This document shows positions 1 through 6,863 of a stretch of 24,314 bases of DNA, piece after piece (positions within the stretch are counted from its first letter, which is position 1; every line of letters starts with the position of its first letter). The notes beneath the pieces are model-generated. The model ran no database searches, was not told the DNA's origin, and worked only from the letters and a program-made list of their open reading frames with translations. The stretch is from a virus: the IMG/VR virus record IMGVR_UViG_3300031857_021885, positions 1 through 24,314 of that record, one strand, 5' to 3'. The position numbers and the translations under genes are program-made.

Positions 1-567
1 CTTGCTCTGCTGTGGCGCTACATCACGGTGAACGGTGGCGACTGCGGCATCCCCATTGGCGCGAGCACCAGCCAGATCATGGCCAACATGGCGCTCAACC
101 CTGTGGATCACTTTGCGCGGCGCGAGCTGGGCCTGACCACCTACCTGCGCTACTGCGACGACATGATCGCTCTGTTTGAGACGTCAGAGCAGGCGCATCA
201 GGCCCACCGGGCAATCGACGCGAAGGTCCAGGAGCTGGGCTTGCGGCTCAACAGCAAGAGCGGTGTCGGCTGGCTGGCGGATGGCGTCGACTGGGTGGGC
301 TACCGGCATTGGGCCACCTACAAGCTGATCCGCAAGCGGACCCTGAAGCGGCTGAAGCGGGCGGCCTGTGGTGGCTGCAGCATCGAGACGACGATGGCCT
401 ACCTGAGCCATGCCAAGCAGACCGCCAGCCTGCCGCGAGTCGCCCAGGTGCTGTGGCAGGGGAACAGGGAGCAGCGCCCAGAGATCAGGGCCTGGTTGGT
501 GAAGCATCGCCCACGGCTGGCCCTGGGTCGCGGTCTGGTGAGCAGGCTCTGTAGTGCCGGCGTCTAA
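1..567 (+). CDS. Reverse transcriptase, 3' part (DGR/retron-like)
   Basis: The frame is open from base 1, so the 5' end lies outside the window; about 188 residues are visible. The visible part covers the palm and the start of the thumb: GIPIGASTSQIMANMAL matches the RT motif with the (I/L)PIG..TSQ..AN signature of DGR and retron-type enzymes. LRYCDDMIAL is the catalytic box, YCDD instead of the commoner YADD/YMDD. The basic run RKRTLKRLKR follows, as in DGR-type RTs. It would copy an RNA template into cDNA. No template or variable repeat and no Avd-like accessory gene was seen downstream, so a DGR would need its other parts to the left. The gene lies 66 bp upstream of the tyrosine recombinase on the same strand. 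RT identity is secure; the subclass is inferred. Confidence 0.85.
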   Translation, partial: LALLWRYITVNGGDCGIPIGASTSQIMANMALNPVDHFARRELGLTTYLRYCDDMIALFETSEQAHQAHRAIDAKVQELGLRLNSKSGVGWLADGVDWVGYRHWATYKLIRKRTLKRLKRAACGGCSIETTMAYLSHAKQTASLPRVAQVLWQGNREQRPEIRAWLVKHRPRLALGRGLVSRLCSAGV

Positions 568-633
568 AACCTTGGATGTGCTAGGAAAGGAGCGGGCCGG
601 CGAGTAGCAGCTCCCGACCCCTGACCGATCTGC

Positions 634-1530
634 GTGAACAGACCGATGGCATCAGCCTACCCCGCAGCCATTGCTGCGCCTTCGATCTCCCTGTGCTCAG
701 CCTGGGAGAGGTTCAAGAGTGAGCGGGCGATCTCGCTCAGCGCCACCAGCCTCTGCACCGACTACCAGCAGGTGACCCGCTGGCTGTCGCGCTGCCCCGT
801 CCAGGACGTCACCGAGGGCCGCCAGGTGCTGCTCTGGGTGCTCGGCCAGGAGCCACTCCAGAGCGCCCGCCGGGTGACCATGTTCGTCCGGAGCATGTAC
901 CGCTGGGCGGCCAGTGATGACGTGGGCCTGCTGCCCCGCAATCCCGTCGCGAACTTCAAGCTGCCCAAGGCCCCCCAGCGGGACCACGAGGTGACGATCA
1001 TCCCCCGCGAGGAGGTGCCCATCCTGATGGCTTCCCTGCAGCAGGGGAGCGCCGGCGGCCCGAACTGGTCGCTCTATGCCGAGTGGATGCTGCAGACCGG
1101 CATGCGCACCGGTGAGGTGCGGGCCCTGTGTTGGGATGACCTGGATGGCTCGAGGGTCCGGGTCCACAGCAACTTCACCCTGACCCATGGCCTGAAGAAC
1201 TCCACGAAAACGAACCGGGCCCGCTGGGTGCCGATCAACGCGAAGGCCGCGGCCGTCCTCGAGCGGCTTCCCCGCGAGGACGACTTCATCTTCCCCTGGA
1301 ACCGGGCCACCTTCCAGAAGGTGTTCCGACTGCGCGTCGACCGCCTGCATGCCGCCGGCCAGCTGTCAGCCCGCTACCGGCCCTATGACCTGCGCCACGT
1401 GGCGATCAGCCGCTGGCTGGAGGCGGGGATCCCCGTTGCACAGGCCGCCCAGTGGGCCGGCAACACCAGCGAGGTGATCTGGCGGCACTACGCCAACACG
1501 ACCCAGGAATGGGAGATGCCCGTACTCTGA
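634..1530 (+). CDS. int: Tyrosine recombinase / phage integrase
   Basis: The 298-residue protein is a typical tyrosine integrase: a helical SAM-like core-binding domain (about residues 20-110) and a catalytic domain (about 125-295). Visible active-site residues are Arg158 in TGMRTGEVRAL, Lys192 in STKTNRARWVPI, Arg254 in YDLRHVAIS and the nucleophile Tyr286 in WRHYANT. The His of the usual HxxR box is Tyr251 and the second His/Trp position appears to be Asn277, tolerated variations in the family. It would integrate and excise the element at an att site not identifiable here. The frame begins with GTG at 634; an ATG lies at 646 and neither has a convincing ribosome binding site. An intrinsic terminator follows the stop. 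Confidence 0.9.
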   Translation: MNRPMASAYPAAIAAPSISLCSAWERFKSERAISLSATSLCTDYQQVTRWLSRCPVQDVTEGRQVLLWVLGQEPLQSARRVTMFVRSMYRWAASDDVGLLPRNPVANFKLPKAPQRDHEVTIIPREEVPILMASLQQGSAGGPNWSLYAEWMLQTGMRTGEVRALCWDDLDGSRVRVHSNFTLTHGLKNSTKTNRARWVPINAKAAAVLERLPREDDFIFPWNRATFQKVFRLRVDRLHAAGQLSARYRPYDLRHVAISRWLEAGIPVAQAAQWAGNTSEVIWRHYANTTQEWEMPVL

Positions 1531-1547
1531 CCTCATGCAGCGATCGA

Positions 1548-1571
1548 GCCGGGATTCGTCCCGGCTTTTTT
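1548..1571 (+). terminator. Rho-independent terminator after the integrase
   Basis: An 8-bp GC-rich stem (GCCGGGA/TCCCGGC region) with a short TTCG-type loop ends 18-41 bp past the integrase stop and runs directly into six T residues. This is the clearest intrinsic terminator in the window and separates the integrase transcript from the small membrane-protein genes that follow. Confidence 0.85.
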
Positions 1572-1614
1572 GTGCCCGGCCGCGGCGATAGCGTGATTTA
1601 GCCCACTGACGACC

Positions 1615-1881
1615 GTGTTCGAGGTTCTCGCAGCCGCCGCCGGCGCAGCCATCTCTGCGACGCTCACGGCCATCACTATGGGGATTTCCGCGAGCAGTAA
1701 GCGCGCAATAGAGGGTCGTGACGCCGTGATCCGCTTGACGACAGCGGTCGAGAACGTCGCGGGCCGCCTTGAGCAGCTTCATGTCGACATCAAAGCGGAT
1801 AGGAGAGAGATCTTTGGCAGAATGAATGACATCGAGCACCGCCTGACGCGACTGGAAGTCTTCCACACGGAGAAACAATGA
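1615..1881 (+). CDS. Small membrane protein with coiled-coil tail
   Basis: The 88-residue protein has an N-terminal hydrophobic, Ala-rich segment (about residues 3-27) that can span a membrane once. A charged helical region follows (about 35-85, with EQLHVDIKADRREIFGRM and heptad-like leucines) that looks like a coiled coil. The start is a GTG without a visible ribosome binding site. Its stop overlaps the start of the next gene (ATGA at 1878-1881), so the two are probably translated together. Position between integrase and endolysin suggests a lysis-accessory or holin-type role, but no family was recognised. Confidence 0.6.
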   Translation: MFEVLAAAAGAAISATLTAITMGISASSKRAIEGRDAVIRLTTAVENVAGRLEQLHVDIKADRREIFGRMNDIEHRLTRLEVFHTEKQ

Positions 1882-2120
1882 ACCTCAAGGAACTCTTTGT
1901 CAGCTTGGCCGCTTCGGGTCTTTTCACTGGGCAAGTTATTTTCTCGGTCGGCTACATCGGAACCTGCGAAGCCGTGAACCTTCTTGGCCCTCGCAACCTC
2001 ACGCTATGCGAAGGGCGTTGGGCGACTGTCATCGCGCTGTTCTTTCCCAGTGGGCTGCAGAAAGGCGCAGGCGCCGTGACAGCCCTGAACGACAAGCGAA
2101 AGGGCCTGTTTCGCGGCTGA
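1878..2120 (+). CDS. Small membrane protein, holin candidate
   Basis: The 80-residue protein has two hydrophobic stretches (about residues 5-25 and 48-60), separated by a segment with two cysteines (GTCEAVNLLG, LTLCEGRW), and a basic C-terminus (NDKRKGLFRG). Small size, two possible membrane helices, a charged tail and location beside the endolysin fit a class II-like holin. This rests on topology and context only. It is coupled to the upstream gene by a 4-nt ATGA overlap. Confidence 0.55.
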   Translation: MNLKELFVSLAASGLFTGQVIFSVGYIGTCEAVNLLGPRNLTLCEGRWATVIALFFPSGLQKGAGAVTALNDKRKGLFRG

Positions 2121-2144
2121 TCTCTTACCTCCTGCTCTGATCCC

Positions 2145-2453
2145 ATGCGCTCACTCATCGACATAGCGATCGGCTTCCTCGCGATGGGGCTGACGGAGGC
2201 CCTGATCAAGCCGATCGCCAAGCGCTTCGTGCAGCGCCGCCTGCTGCGTCACGCGCCGACCCTGCTGACCTACATGGATCAGCAGATGCCGACCCTGCTG
2301 CAGGTCTACCGGGGCCAGGAGCTCGAGCAAGTGCTGCGCACCCAGCTGGAGACCATCACCGGTGAGAGCTGGGCCGGGGCCAGCCTGGATGCCCTGTTCC
2401 AGCTGTACGACCCGCGCATCACCGCCGATCGGCTGCACAGCCGGCCTCAGTAG
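2145..2453 (+). CDS. Unknown 102-residue protein of the lysis region
   Basis: The protein starts with an amphipathic or membrane-associating segment (SLIDIAIGFLAMGLTEALIKPIA) and continues as a mostly helical soluble part rich in Leu and Gln. No domain was recognised. The gene starts 24 bp after the preceding stop on the same strand. Its 3' end overlaps the 3' end of the convergent endolysin gene by 7 bp. A structural or lysis-accessory role is possible from context only. Confidence 0.55.
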   Translation: MRSLIDIAIGFLAMGLTEALIKPIAKRFVQRRLLRHAPTLLTYMDQQMPTLLQVYRGQELEQVLRTQLETITGESWAGASLDALFQLYDPRITADRLHSRPQ

Positions 2454-3649
2454 TCCCACTCCGCCGCCGGCGTCGCCCCTCCTCCGGGCACAAAACCGCC
2501 GCCATCGGTGTCGAGGTGGATGAAGCCACGACGCCGGCCGTCGCCCAGGCCGCCGCGCCAGCGCACCCGGATCCACTGGTAGAACTCCTCGAGGCTGCGG
2601 CCCACGGGGTAGATGTCCATCGCGCGCCCGGAGACGTGGCGAGAGTTGGGCACGCCGCCCACCTGCCTGTTGATCGGCTCCGGCCGGTAGAAGGAAGTGA
2701 CGCCCAAGCCGCCGCCCCAGGCCTCGCGGATCTTCTGGAACTCTGCTGCGGTCTCCAGCAGCCGAGCCCTGACCGACGCATCGGGACCCGGGATCCGGCG
2801 TCGATCCCACTGCAGAACCTCCCCCACGGTGAGGTTCGGCGTGACCAGGCAGTCGAAGTCGTTCCAGTCGACCTCCGCCACCAGGGCCTCGCCGCCGGGC
2901 TGGTCGACCGTCCAGTGCGGCAGGAACACGTGCCAGGTGCCGGCCCCAGCGGCCAGCTCCACCCGCGCGTGTGCATCGCCGGCTAGCTCGGTCAGTTTCG
3001 TCACCCCGTAGGACTTGCCGGTGTGGACCGCGATTTTTTCCCGATCGCCCAGGGCCGCGGCCTGCTCGGGCTTCTTCTTGAGCCAGGTGTTCTGCAGGGC
3101 CTCGATGGTGAAGAGGGCCGACTCGGCTGCCTTGGCAGGCTCTGAGGGTGCTGGCTTGGCCGCGGCCTGCATGCCCCGCCGCCAGAGCTTGCCCTCCGCC
3201 TCCCGGCGCCGCCGCAGACCCGCCTCGAAGCTGCTGCCGGGGTTGCGGTAGAGCAGAAGGGCTTCCGGAACCTTGGCCCACTCGCGATCGCGCAGGCGTT
3301 TGCTGATCGTCTCGAAGCCTTCGGCCCCATAGAACTCCCAGCCGAGGTTGAACGCAAACGAGATCAGGGCACCCTGCTGCTCCGCGCTCATTTCGCCCCA
3401 GTGGGGGATCTGCCGGAGCTTCGGGAGGATGCGCAGCTCGATGGTGCTCGAGAGCATCTCATCGGCGATCTTCTGGCTGATCTGATCACCTTCCTTGACC
3501 GGCGTGCCGTCGTAGTGGGAGGTGTTGCCCCATCCGATCGTCCACCACCCGGCGGGACAGCGGTAGGAGGTGAGATGACAGCCCTCAAACTCCCGCAGAA
3601 GCTCGATGCCCGCTGCGTAACGCTCCAAAGGGTCGGATTTCCGGGTCAT
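2447..3649 (-). CDS. Two-domain endolysin: GH24 lysozyme plus M15 peptidase
   Basis: The 400-residue protein combines two wall-cutting domains. Residues about 10-160 are a T4/P21-type lysozyme (GH24): Glu22, Cys31 and Thr37 have the E-x8-(D/C)-x5-T spacing, with Cys in the Asp position as in some phage lysozymes. Residues about 200-250 look like a small beta-rich linker or wall-binding domain. Residues about 290-385 are an M15A-type zinc peptidase with ligands His338 (SRHVSGRAMD), Asp345 and His378 (FIHLDT). It would cleave both glycan and peptide bonds of peptidoglycan. No signal peptide is visible, so export would need a holin. It is the last gene of the minus-strand block and faces the holin-like genes. 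Confidence 0.88.
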   Translation of the reverse strand: MTRKSDPLERYAAGIELLREFEGCHLTSYRCPAGWWTIGWGNTSHYDGTPVKEGDQISQKIADEMLSSTIELRILPKLRQIPHWGEMSAEQQGALISFAFNLGWEFYGAEGFETISKRLRDREWAKVPEALLLYRNPGSSFEAGLRRRREAEGKLWRRGMQAAAKPAPSEPAKAAESALFTIEALQNTWLKKKPEQAAALGDREKIAVHTGKSYGVTKLTELAGDAHARVELAAGAGTWHVFLPHWTVDQPGGEALVAEVDWNDFDCLVTPNLTVGEVLQWDRRRIPGPDASVRARLLETAAEFQKIREAWGGGLGVTSFYRPEPINRQVGGVPNSRHVSGRAMDIYPVGRSLEEFYQWIRVRWRGGLGDGRRRGFIHLDTDGGGFVPGGGATPAAEWDY

Positions 3650-3682
3650 CGCTGCATCGTCAACGATCCAATCTAGGAAGAT

Positions 3683-4252
3683 TCAATAGGTGAACCGAAT
3701 CCAGCAGCGCCTCGACAACGCCTTCCCGCGGTCTGGCGAAGGTGTCCTGAGATAGGTGTTGAACAGTTCGGCCGACGCGATCTGTCTGTCGCCATTTAGG
3801 TAGATCACAGCACTGGCCTCAAACGGCTTGCCGGGCACCTGATACAGGTGGATGCGTTCAGACCACCCGGGGCACGGGTTGCGCTCCATCGTGCTGAGCG
3901 CAAAGCCCGGCTGCTCCTCGAGGCCCACTTGGATCGCGCAGGGCGGCAAGGCCTCCAGCTGGAGGTGGTGCATCAGCATCGGCTGGCTGATGCGCCAGCG
4001 GGCAACCATCTCGCCCCCCTCAGGCGCATCCCATAGCTCGTAGCCCTCGGCCAACCACTGCACCCCAAGCAGATCGGGCGGCAGAGGGATCAGATCCCGA
4101 TTGGTGCTGCCCAGTCCCGAACCATCATCCTGCAGTGTTCCGGGCTGCAGAAACAGCCTCTGACCGATCGGCCGCGGCCGGCCGTGTTGCTCTTCTCCTT
4201 GGCCGCGGCCCGCCAGCTGCAGATACCACCCGCGGTTCCCGTCGATCGTCAT
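3683..4252 (-). CDS. Unknown 189-residue protein
   Basis: The start is taken at the ATG at 4252 (MTIDGNRGWY), preceded by GAGAGA about 6 nt upstream. The frame continues upstream, but that part looks like a shadow of the nuclease gene. The protein is mixed alpha/beta with a Trp-rich middle (VQWLAEGYELWDAP, VARWRISQPM); no motif or domain was recognised. Its start lies about 128 bp inside the upstream nuclease gene, an unusually long overlap, and 33 bp separate it from the endolysin start. Function unknown. Confidence 0.6.
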   Translation of the reverse strand: MTIDGNRGWYLQLAGRGQGEEQHGRPRPIGQRLFLQPGTLQDDGSGLGSTNRDLIPLPPDLLGVQWLAEGYELWDAPEGGEMVARWRISQPMLMHHLQLEALPPCAIQVGLEEQPGFALSTMERNPCPGWSERIHLYQVPGKPFEASAVIYLNGDRQIASAELFNTYLRTPSPDRGKALSRRCWIRFTY

Positions 4253-4643
4253 CGGTCTCTCTCGGCAGCCTGGAACGAATGAGGCTCTCGAGCATCGGCA
4301 GCCAGATCTCATGCTGACGGCAGAGCATCCGCTCGGTCATTGCGACCAGGGCCCACCCATCGAGTTGAGCCGTGAGGGCCTTGATCGCATCGCGTTCGAT
4401 GCCCCCACCGCTGGAGTGTCCGCTCTTCACCCACTGGCCGCCCTGGATCTCGAGCAGGACACGGGCTGCCGGCCAGGCAAAGTCCGCCTTCATGGCGACG
4501 GCGCGGGTTGCGAGGCCGCGGCGCACCCGCTCCCTGGCCCATTCACGCCAGCCAGGGATGACCAACTCACGCTCGAAGGGCAGCTCCGGATAGCGGACGA
4601 TCCACTGGCTCGCGAAGCGGTCCTCGAGGTGAGACCGCTTCAT
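4125..4643 (-). CDS. PD-(D/E)XK-like endonuclease
   Basis: The 172-residue protein contains the core ADFAWPAARVLLEIQGG..., then HSSGGGIERDAIK and GWALVAMT. This matches small phage/Vsr-like nucleases of the restriction-endonuclease fold, which read (D/F)AWP...EI(D/Q)GG.W..G.H..G.G...D..K....GW. Asp in ADFAW and Glu in LLEIQ would be the metal-binding pair, with Gln in the usual Lys position. A role in processing recombination or replication intermediates fits its place downstream of ERF and SSB-like genes. It overlaps its upstream neighbour by 4 nt (ATGA at 4640-4643). The Arg/Ala-rich C-terminal 45 residues overlap the next gene and may be dispensable. Confidence 0.65.
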   Translation of the reverse strand: MKRSHLEDRFASQWIVRYPELPFERELVIPGWREWARERVRRGLATRAVAMKADFAWPAARVLLEIQGGQWVKSGHSSGGGIERDAIKALTAQLDGWALVAMTERMLCRQHEIWLPMLESLIRSRLPRETDDDRREPRVVSAAGGPRPRRRATRPAAADRSEAVSAARNTAG

Positions 4644-5029
4644 CGGTCGCTGATCGGCATCCAGGGAGACAACCGCTGCTGCAGCTGCGTGAGGCTGCCC
4701 GAGCAGCAGGCCGCGGCCACCGCCAGCGAAGGAGCCAGGCTGTCAGCCGACAGCAGACCGTGCTGGAGGTCCAGCATGCACTCGACGATGTTGCAGGCTG
4801 CGCGCATCTGGTCGGCATTGAGGCGGGCCAGCTGGAGCTCCATCCAGGAGGGGAACGTCTGGTCGGGCCATTCCGACGGGCGATCGAGCATGACCAGGCG
4901 TCCATCACTGGTGATGGCGGAGGTGTCAAAGCGTGCGATCAGGGGGATGGCGCGGTCCCCATCGACGATGGAGCCGGCGAAGGGGGCATAGAGCACGCCG
5001 GCCCCGACACGGAGCTGAAAGCTATTCAT
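4640..5029 (-). CDS. Unknown 129-residue protein in the recombination operon
   Basis: The start is the ATG at 5029 (MNSFQLRVGAGVLYAP), overlapping the end of the upstream gene by 8 nt, so translation is probably coupled. The first 65 residues look beta-rich and the second half helical (MELQLARLNADQMRAACNIVECML). No domain was recognised. It is enclosed by the SSB-like and nuclease genes with overlaps on both sides, so a role in phage recombination or replication is the contextual guess. Confidence 0.6.
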   Translation of the reverse strand: MNSFQLRVGAGVLYAPFAGSIVDGDRAIPLIARFDTSAITSDGRLVMLDRPSEWPDQTFPSWMELQLARLNADQMRAACNIVECMLDLQHGLLSADSLAPSLAVAAACCSGSLTQLQQRLSPWMPISDR

Positions 5030-5192
5030 GGTCGTAGAAGATCTGGACATGCGCTGAGGGGATCCCTGCCAGGAAGCGGTGGGTCTCGCGCCAGCGGGGA
5101 TCAGAAGCCAGGAACTGCCGAGAGCGCCGCTCTGGCCCCATCCGCCAGACAAGAAGGACAGTCGCGTCAGAACGGGACCTCTTCGTCCTCAA
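5022..5192 (-). CDS. Short unknown protein between SSB-like and 129-residue genes
   Basis: The end at 5022 is well supported by an 8-nt overlap with the next start. The beginning is not: candidates are TTG at 5192 (56 residues, chosen because it lies just inside the SSB-like gene), ATG at 5141 (39 residues) and ATG at 5255 (77 residues, mostly overlapping). The distinctive part is ATVLLVWRMGPERRSRQF and RWRETHRFLAGIPSAHVQIFYDHE, which looks like a small alpha/beta protein. No family was recognised. Confidence 0.45.
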   Translation of the reverse strand: MRTKRSRSDATVLLVWRMGPERRSRQFLASDPRWRETHRFLAGIPSAHVQIFYDHE

Positions 5193-5655
5193 AGGCGTCG
5201 GCTTGCCAGACGGGAGGGCTGCCGGGGGTGGCGAGACGCTGCGGAGGTTCGGCATGGGAGGGCTGCGGAAGAGGCGAGGGGGATCGCCGCACCGGGGGCG
5301 GGGCTGCAGTGCGGGTGGGCGCTGGTGCCTGTGCCTGACGTTGCTGGGCTTGTGGATCGAGGCGGGCCCGCAGACGAGTCCAGGTGCCTGTCACCTCGGT
5401 GCCGTTGAGGAAGAACGTGACTGTGGGGGCCTGGTGCTCGACACCGTTGCGATCACGCCACACCTTCGGCTTGCGATCCGGCGCTTTGCTGCGCAGGTAG
5501 TCGCAGAAGGCGTCGATGTCTTCCTGCGCGATGGTGACGGAGACCCTGTGGGTGGTGGGATCCTTCAGTTCCCAGCCGTTGCGGGAGAAGAACTCAGCCT
5601 CACGCTGCAGCTCTTGCTGGGTGGAAAGGTTGATGGAGCCAGAAAGAAAGATCAT
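5167..5655 (-). CDS. SSB-like single-stranded DNA-binding protein
   Basis: Taken from the ATG at 5655 (MIFLSGSINLSTQQ), which overlaps the ERF stop by 4 nt (ATGA). The 162-residue protein has a beta-rich N-terminal part (about residues 1-105, with RVSVTIAQEDIDAF and APTVTFFLNGTEVTGTWTRL). A long Pro/Gln/Ala linker follows (about 106-150), and the last residues read FEDEEVPF. That layout is the hallmark of bacterial SSBs, whose acidic xxDxDxPF tip recruits replication and repair partners. The N-terminal domain does not obviously match classical OB-fold SSBs, so this may be a divergent analogue. Adjacent to ERF, it would coat single strands during annealing. Confidence 0.6.
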   Translation of the reverse strand: MIFLSGSINLSTQQELQREAEFFSRNGWELKDPTTHRVSVTIAQEDIDAFCDYLRSKAPDRKPKVWRDRNGVEHQAPTVTFFLNGTEVTGTWTRLRARLDPQAQQRQAQAPAPTRTAAPPPVRRSPSPLPQPSHAEPPQRLATPGSPPVWQADAFEDEEVPF

Positions 5656-6527
5656 CGCGTTGCAGTCGCAGGGCGTGGTGCCTGGCGGGGGCCTGCCCCC
5701 TGAGTAGCCCCGGCAGATGCAGCACCGTTTCGAGGACGCTGCCCTGCGCTCGCTCCATCGTCGTCGTCTTCTGCGGCGGCAATGCCGAACACCATGAACA
5801 GGCCATAGCGGCGGGCCATGGTGCAGGCGGAGGCCCACTGCTGCAGGCTGCTGATCAGGGTGTTCTCCTTGACCAGCAGTGGCACGTCACAGGACACCCA
5901 GCCGCCGGCCTTGTGGAGCAAATAGGTGCGGATGAAGCTCTGACCATGAATCACGATCTCCCGGTGGAAGTGGGAGAGACCGTGGGTCCCGGCACTGCGG
6001 GCGATCAGGCTGACCGCGGCGATGTCGGCATAGCGATAGGAGACCTCATCGCCGGCGCGTGTCTTGATGCTGGCGACCTGGCCCTTCTCGAGCGTTGCAG
6101 CACCCTGTTGCCATTCAGCCAATGCGGCAAAAAGTTGGGCCTGCTGTTCAGGTGTTGGCTGGTAGCCGATCGCACCATCCACCCTTGCGCCGGGATCCGC
6201 ATGGTGAAACTCCGCCACCTGAGAGGCGATCAGATCAAGGCTTTCCTGCAGGCTGCCAATCTGAGAGGTGCGCTCATCCAAGACCTGGAGGCCAGATGCC
6301 ATACCCTTGATCTGCGATTGAGTCTGCGCAGCCCATTCCCGCATGGCATCCATGCGTGTCGCCAGAACCTCCACTTGGTCTGGTGTTTCGGCCTCTGCCG
6401 AGGGTGACGACAGCTCTGCTTGAGAGCCTGCTGGCTCCGACACCGCAGAGTCAGGCGCTGCGCCGACTGCCCGTGGTGGGCCATCAGGACGCCGATCGGC
6501 GCGCGGCTCCTGTTCAGCATTGACCAT
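5652..6527 (-). CDS. erf: ERF-family single-strand annealing recombinase
   Basis: The 291-residue protein starts at ATG 6527 (MVNAEQEP). It has a low-complexity N-terminal region, a predicted coiled coil (about residues 50-100) and an ERF core (about 115-255). The core reads LFAALAEWQQ...VASIKTRAGDEVSYRYADIAAVSLIAR...THGLSHFHREIV, then GGWVSCDVPLLV and NTLISSLQQWASACTMARRYGLFMVFGIAAAEDDD. This is the ERF signature of 'YRYADL...ALSYARRYALxxxxGI..EDDD' type. It anneals complementary strands in phage recombination or circularisation. The upstream spacer to the divergent gene at 6594 holds one copy of a conserved near-palindrome. The next gene is SSB-like and overlaps by 4 nt. Confidence 0.85.
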   Translation of the reverse strand: MVNAEQEPRADRRPDGPPRAVGAAPDSAVSEPAGSQAELSSPSAEAETPDQVEVLATRMDAMREWAAQTQSQIKGMASGLQVLDERTSQIGSLQESLDLIASQVAEFHHADPGARVDGAIGYQPTPEQQAQLFAALAEWQQGAATLEKGQVASIKTRAGDEVSYRYADIAAVSLIARSAGTHGLSHFHREIVIHGQSFIRTYLLHKAGGWVSCDVPLLVKENTLISSLQQWASACTMARRYGLFMVFGIAAAEDDDDGASAGQRPRNGAASAGATQGAGPRQAPRPATATR

Positions 6528-6575
6528 GATGCACGACCCGTTCAGAGCATTGGACGGCGCCAACCCTAACAGCCA

Positions 6576-6589
6576 TTCAGGATCTTGAA
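6576..6589 (+). promoter_or_regulatory. Near-palindrome TTCAGGATCTTGAA, copy 1
   Basis: A 14-bp near-perfect inverted repeat (one mismatch) lies in the 66-bp spacer between the divergent ERF gene and the 6594 gene. It is one of four intergenic copies in the window (also 15609-15622, 21439-21452 and 21994-22007). Spacing to the next start codon differs between copies, arguing against a ribosome binding site and for an operator or promoter element. Confidence 0.5.
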
Positions 6590-6593
6590 CGCA

Positions 6594-6863
6594 ATGCCCG
6601 ATCGCCCCTCTCAGCCCGTGGATCGCTCCTGTCGCGAGGTCGCCCGCCTTGAGGAGATCCAGACCGCGCAGGGCCGGGTCTGGCGATTCGTCAGCTCCAA
6701 CGAGTCGGTCGCCGACCACGCATGGCTTCAGCGCGAACGACTGCTGCAAATCAGCAATGGCGCAGCAGCCATCGAGATCTGCTGGGAGCCGGCCGATGGA
6801 TCAGGGACGGCTGTCGAGCTCAGCCATTCCCCTCAGCTGCCCGTTCTGCGCTCTGTCGGCTGA
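6594..6863 (+). CDS. Unknown 89-residue protein
   Basis: The ATG at 6594 (MPDRPSQPVDRSCREV) is preferred; an in-frame TTG at 6585 lies inside the conserved near-palindrome. The protein looks like a compact beta-rich fold: QTAQGRVWRFVSSNES, ISNGAAAIEICWEPADGSGTAVEL. No domain was recognised. It is divergent from ERF and convergent with the next gene, overlapping that gene's 3' end by 44 bp. This is the only plus-strand gene between 2453 and 8240, so its promoter must be in the short ERF spacer. Confidence 0.5.
   Translation: MPDRPSQPVDRSCREVARLEEIQTAQGRVWRFVSSNESVADHAWLQRERLLQISNGAAAIEICWEPADGSGTAVELSHSPQLPVLRSVG

Noticed and set aside
1-634. Complete diversity-generating retroelement
   Set aside because: Only the RT C-terminal part is present; no template/variable repeat pair or Avd-like gene could be seen in the window.
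3670-3683. Inverted repeat AATCT/AGATT between the 189-residue gene and the endolysin
   Set aside because: Stem is only 5 bp of A/T-rich sequence with no T tract; it could be a weak promoter or nothing.
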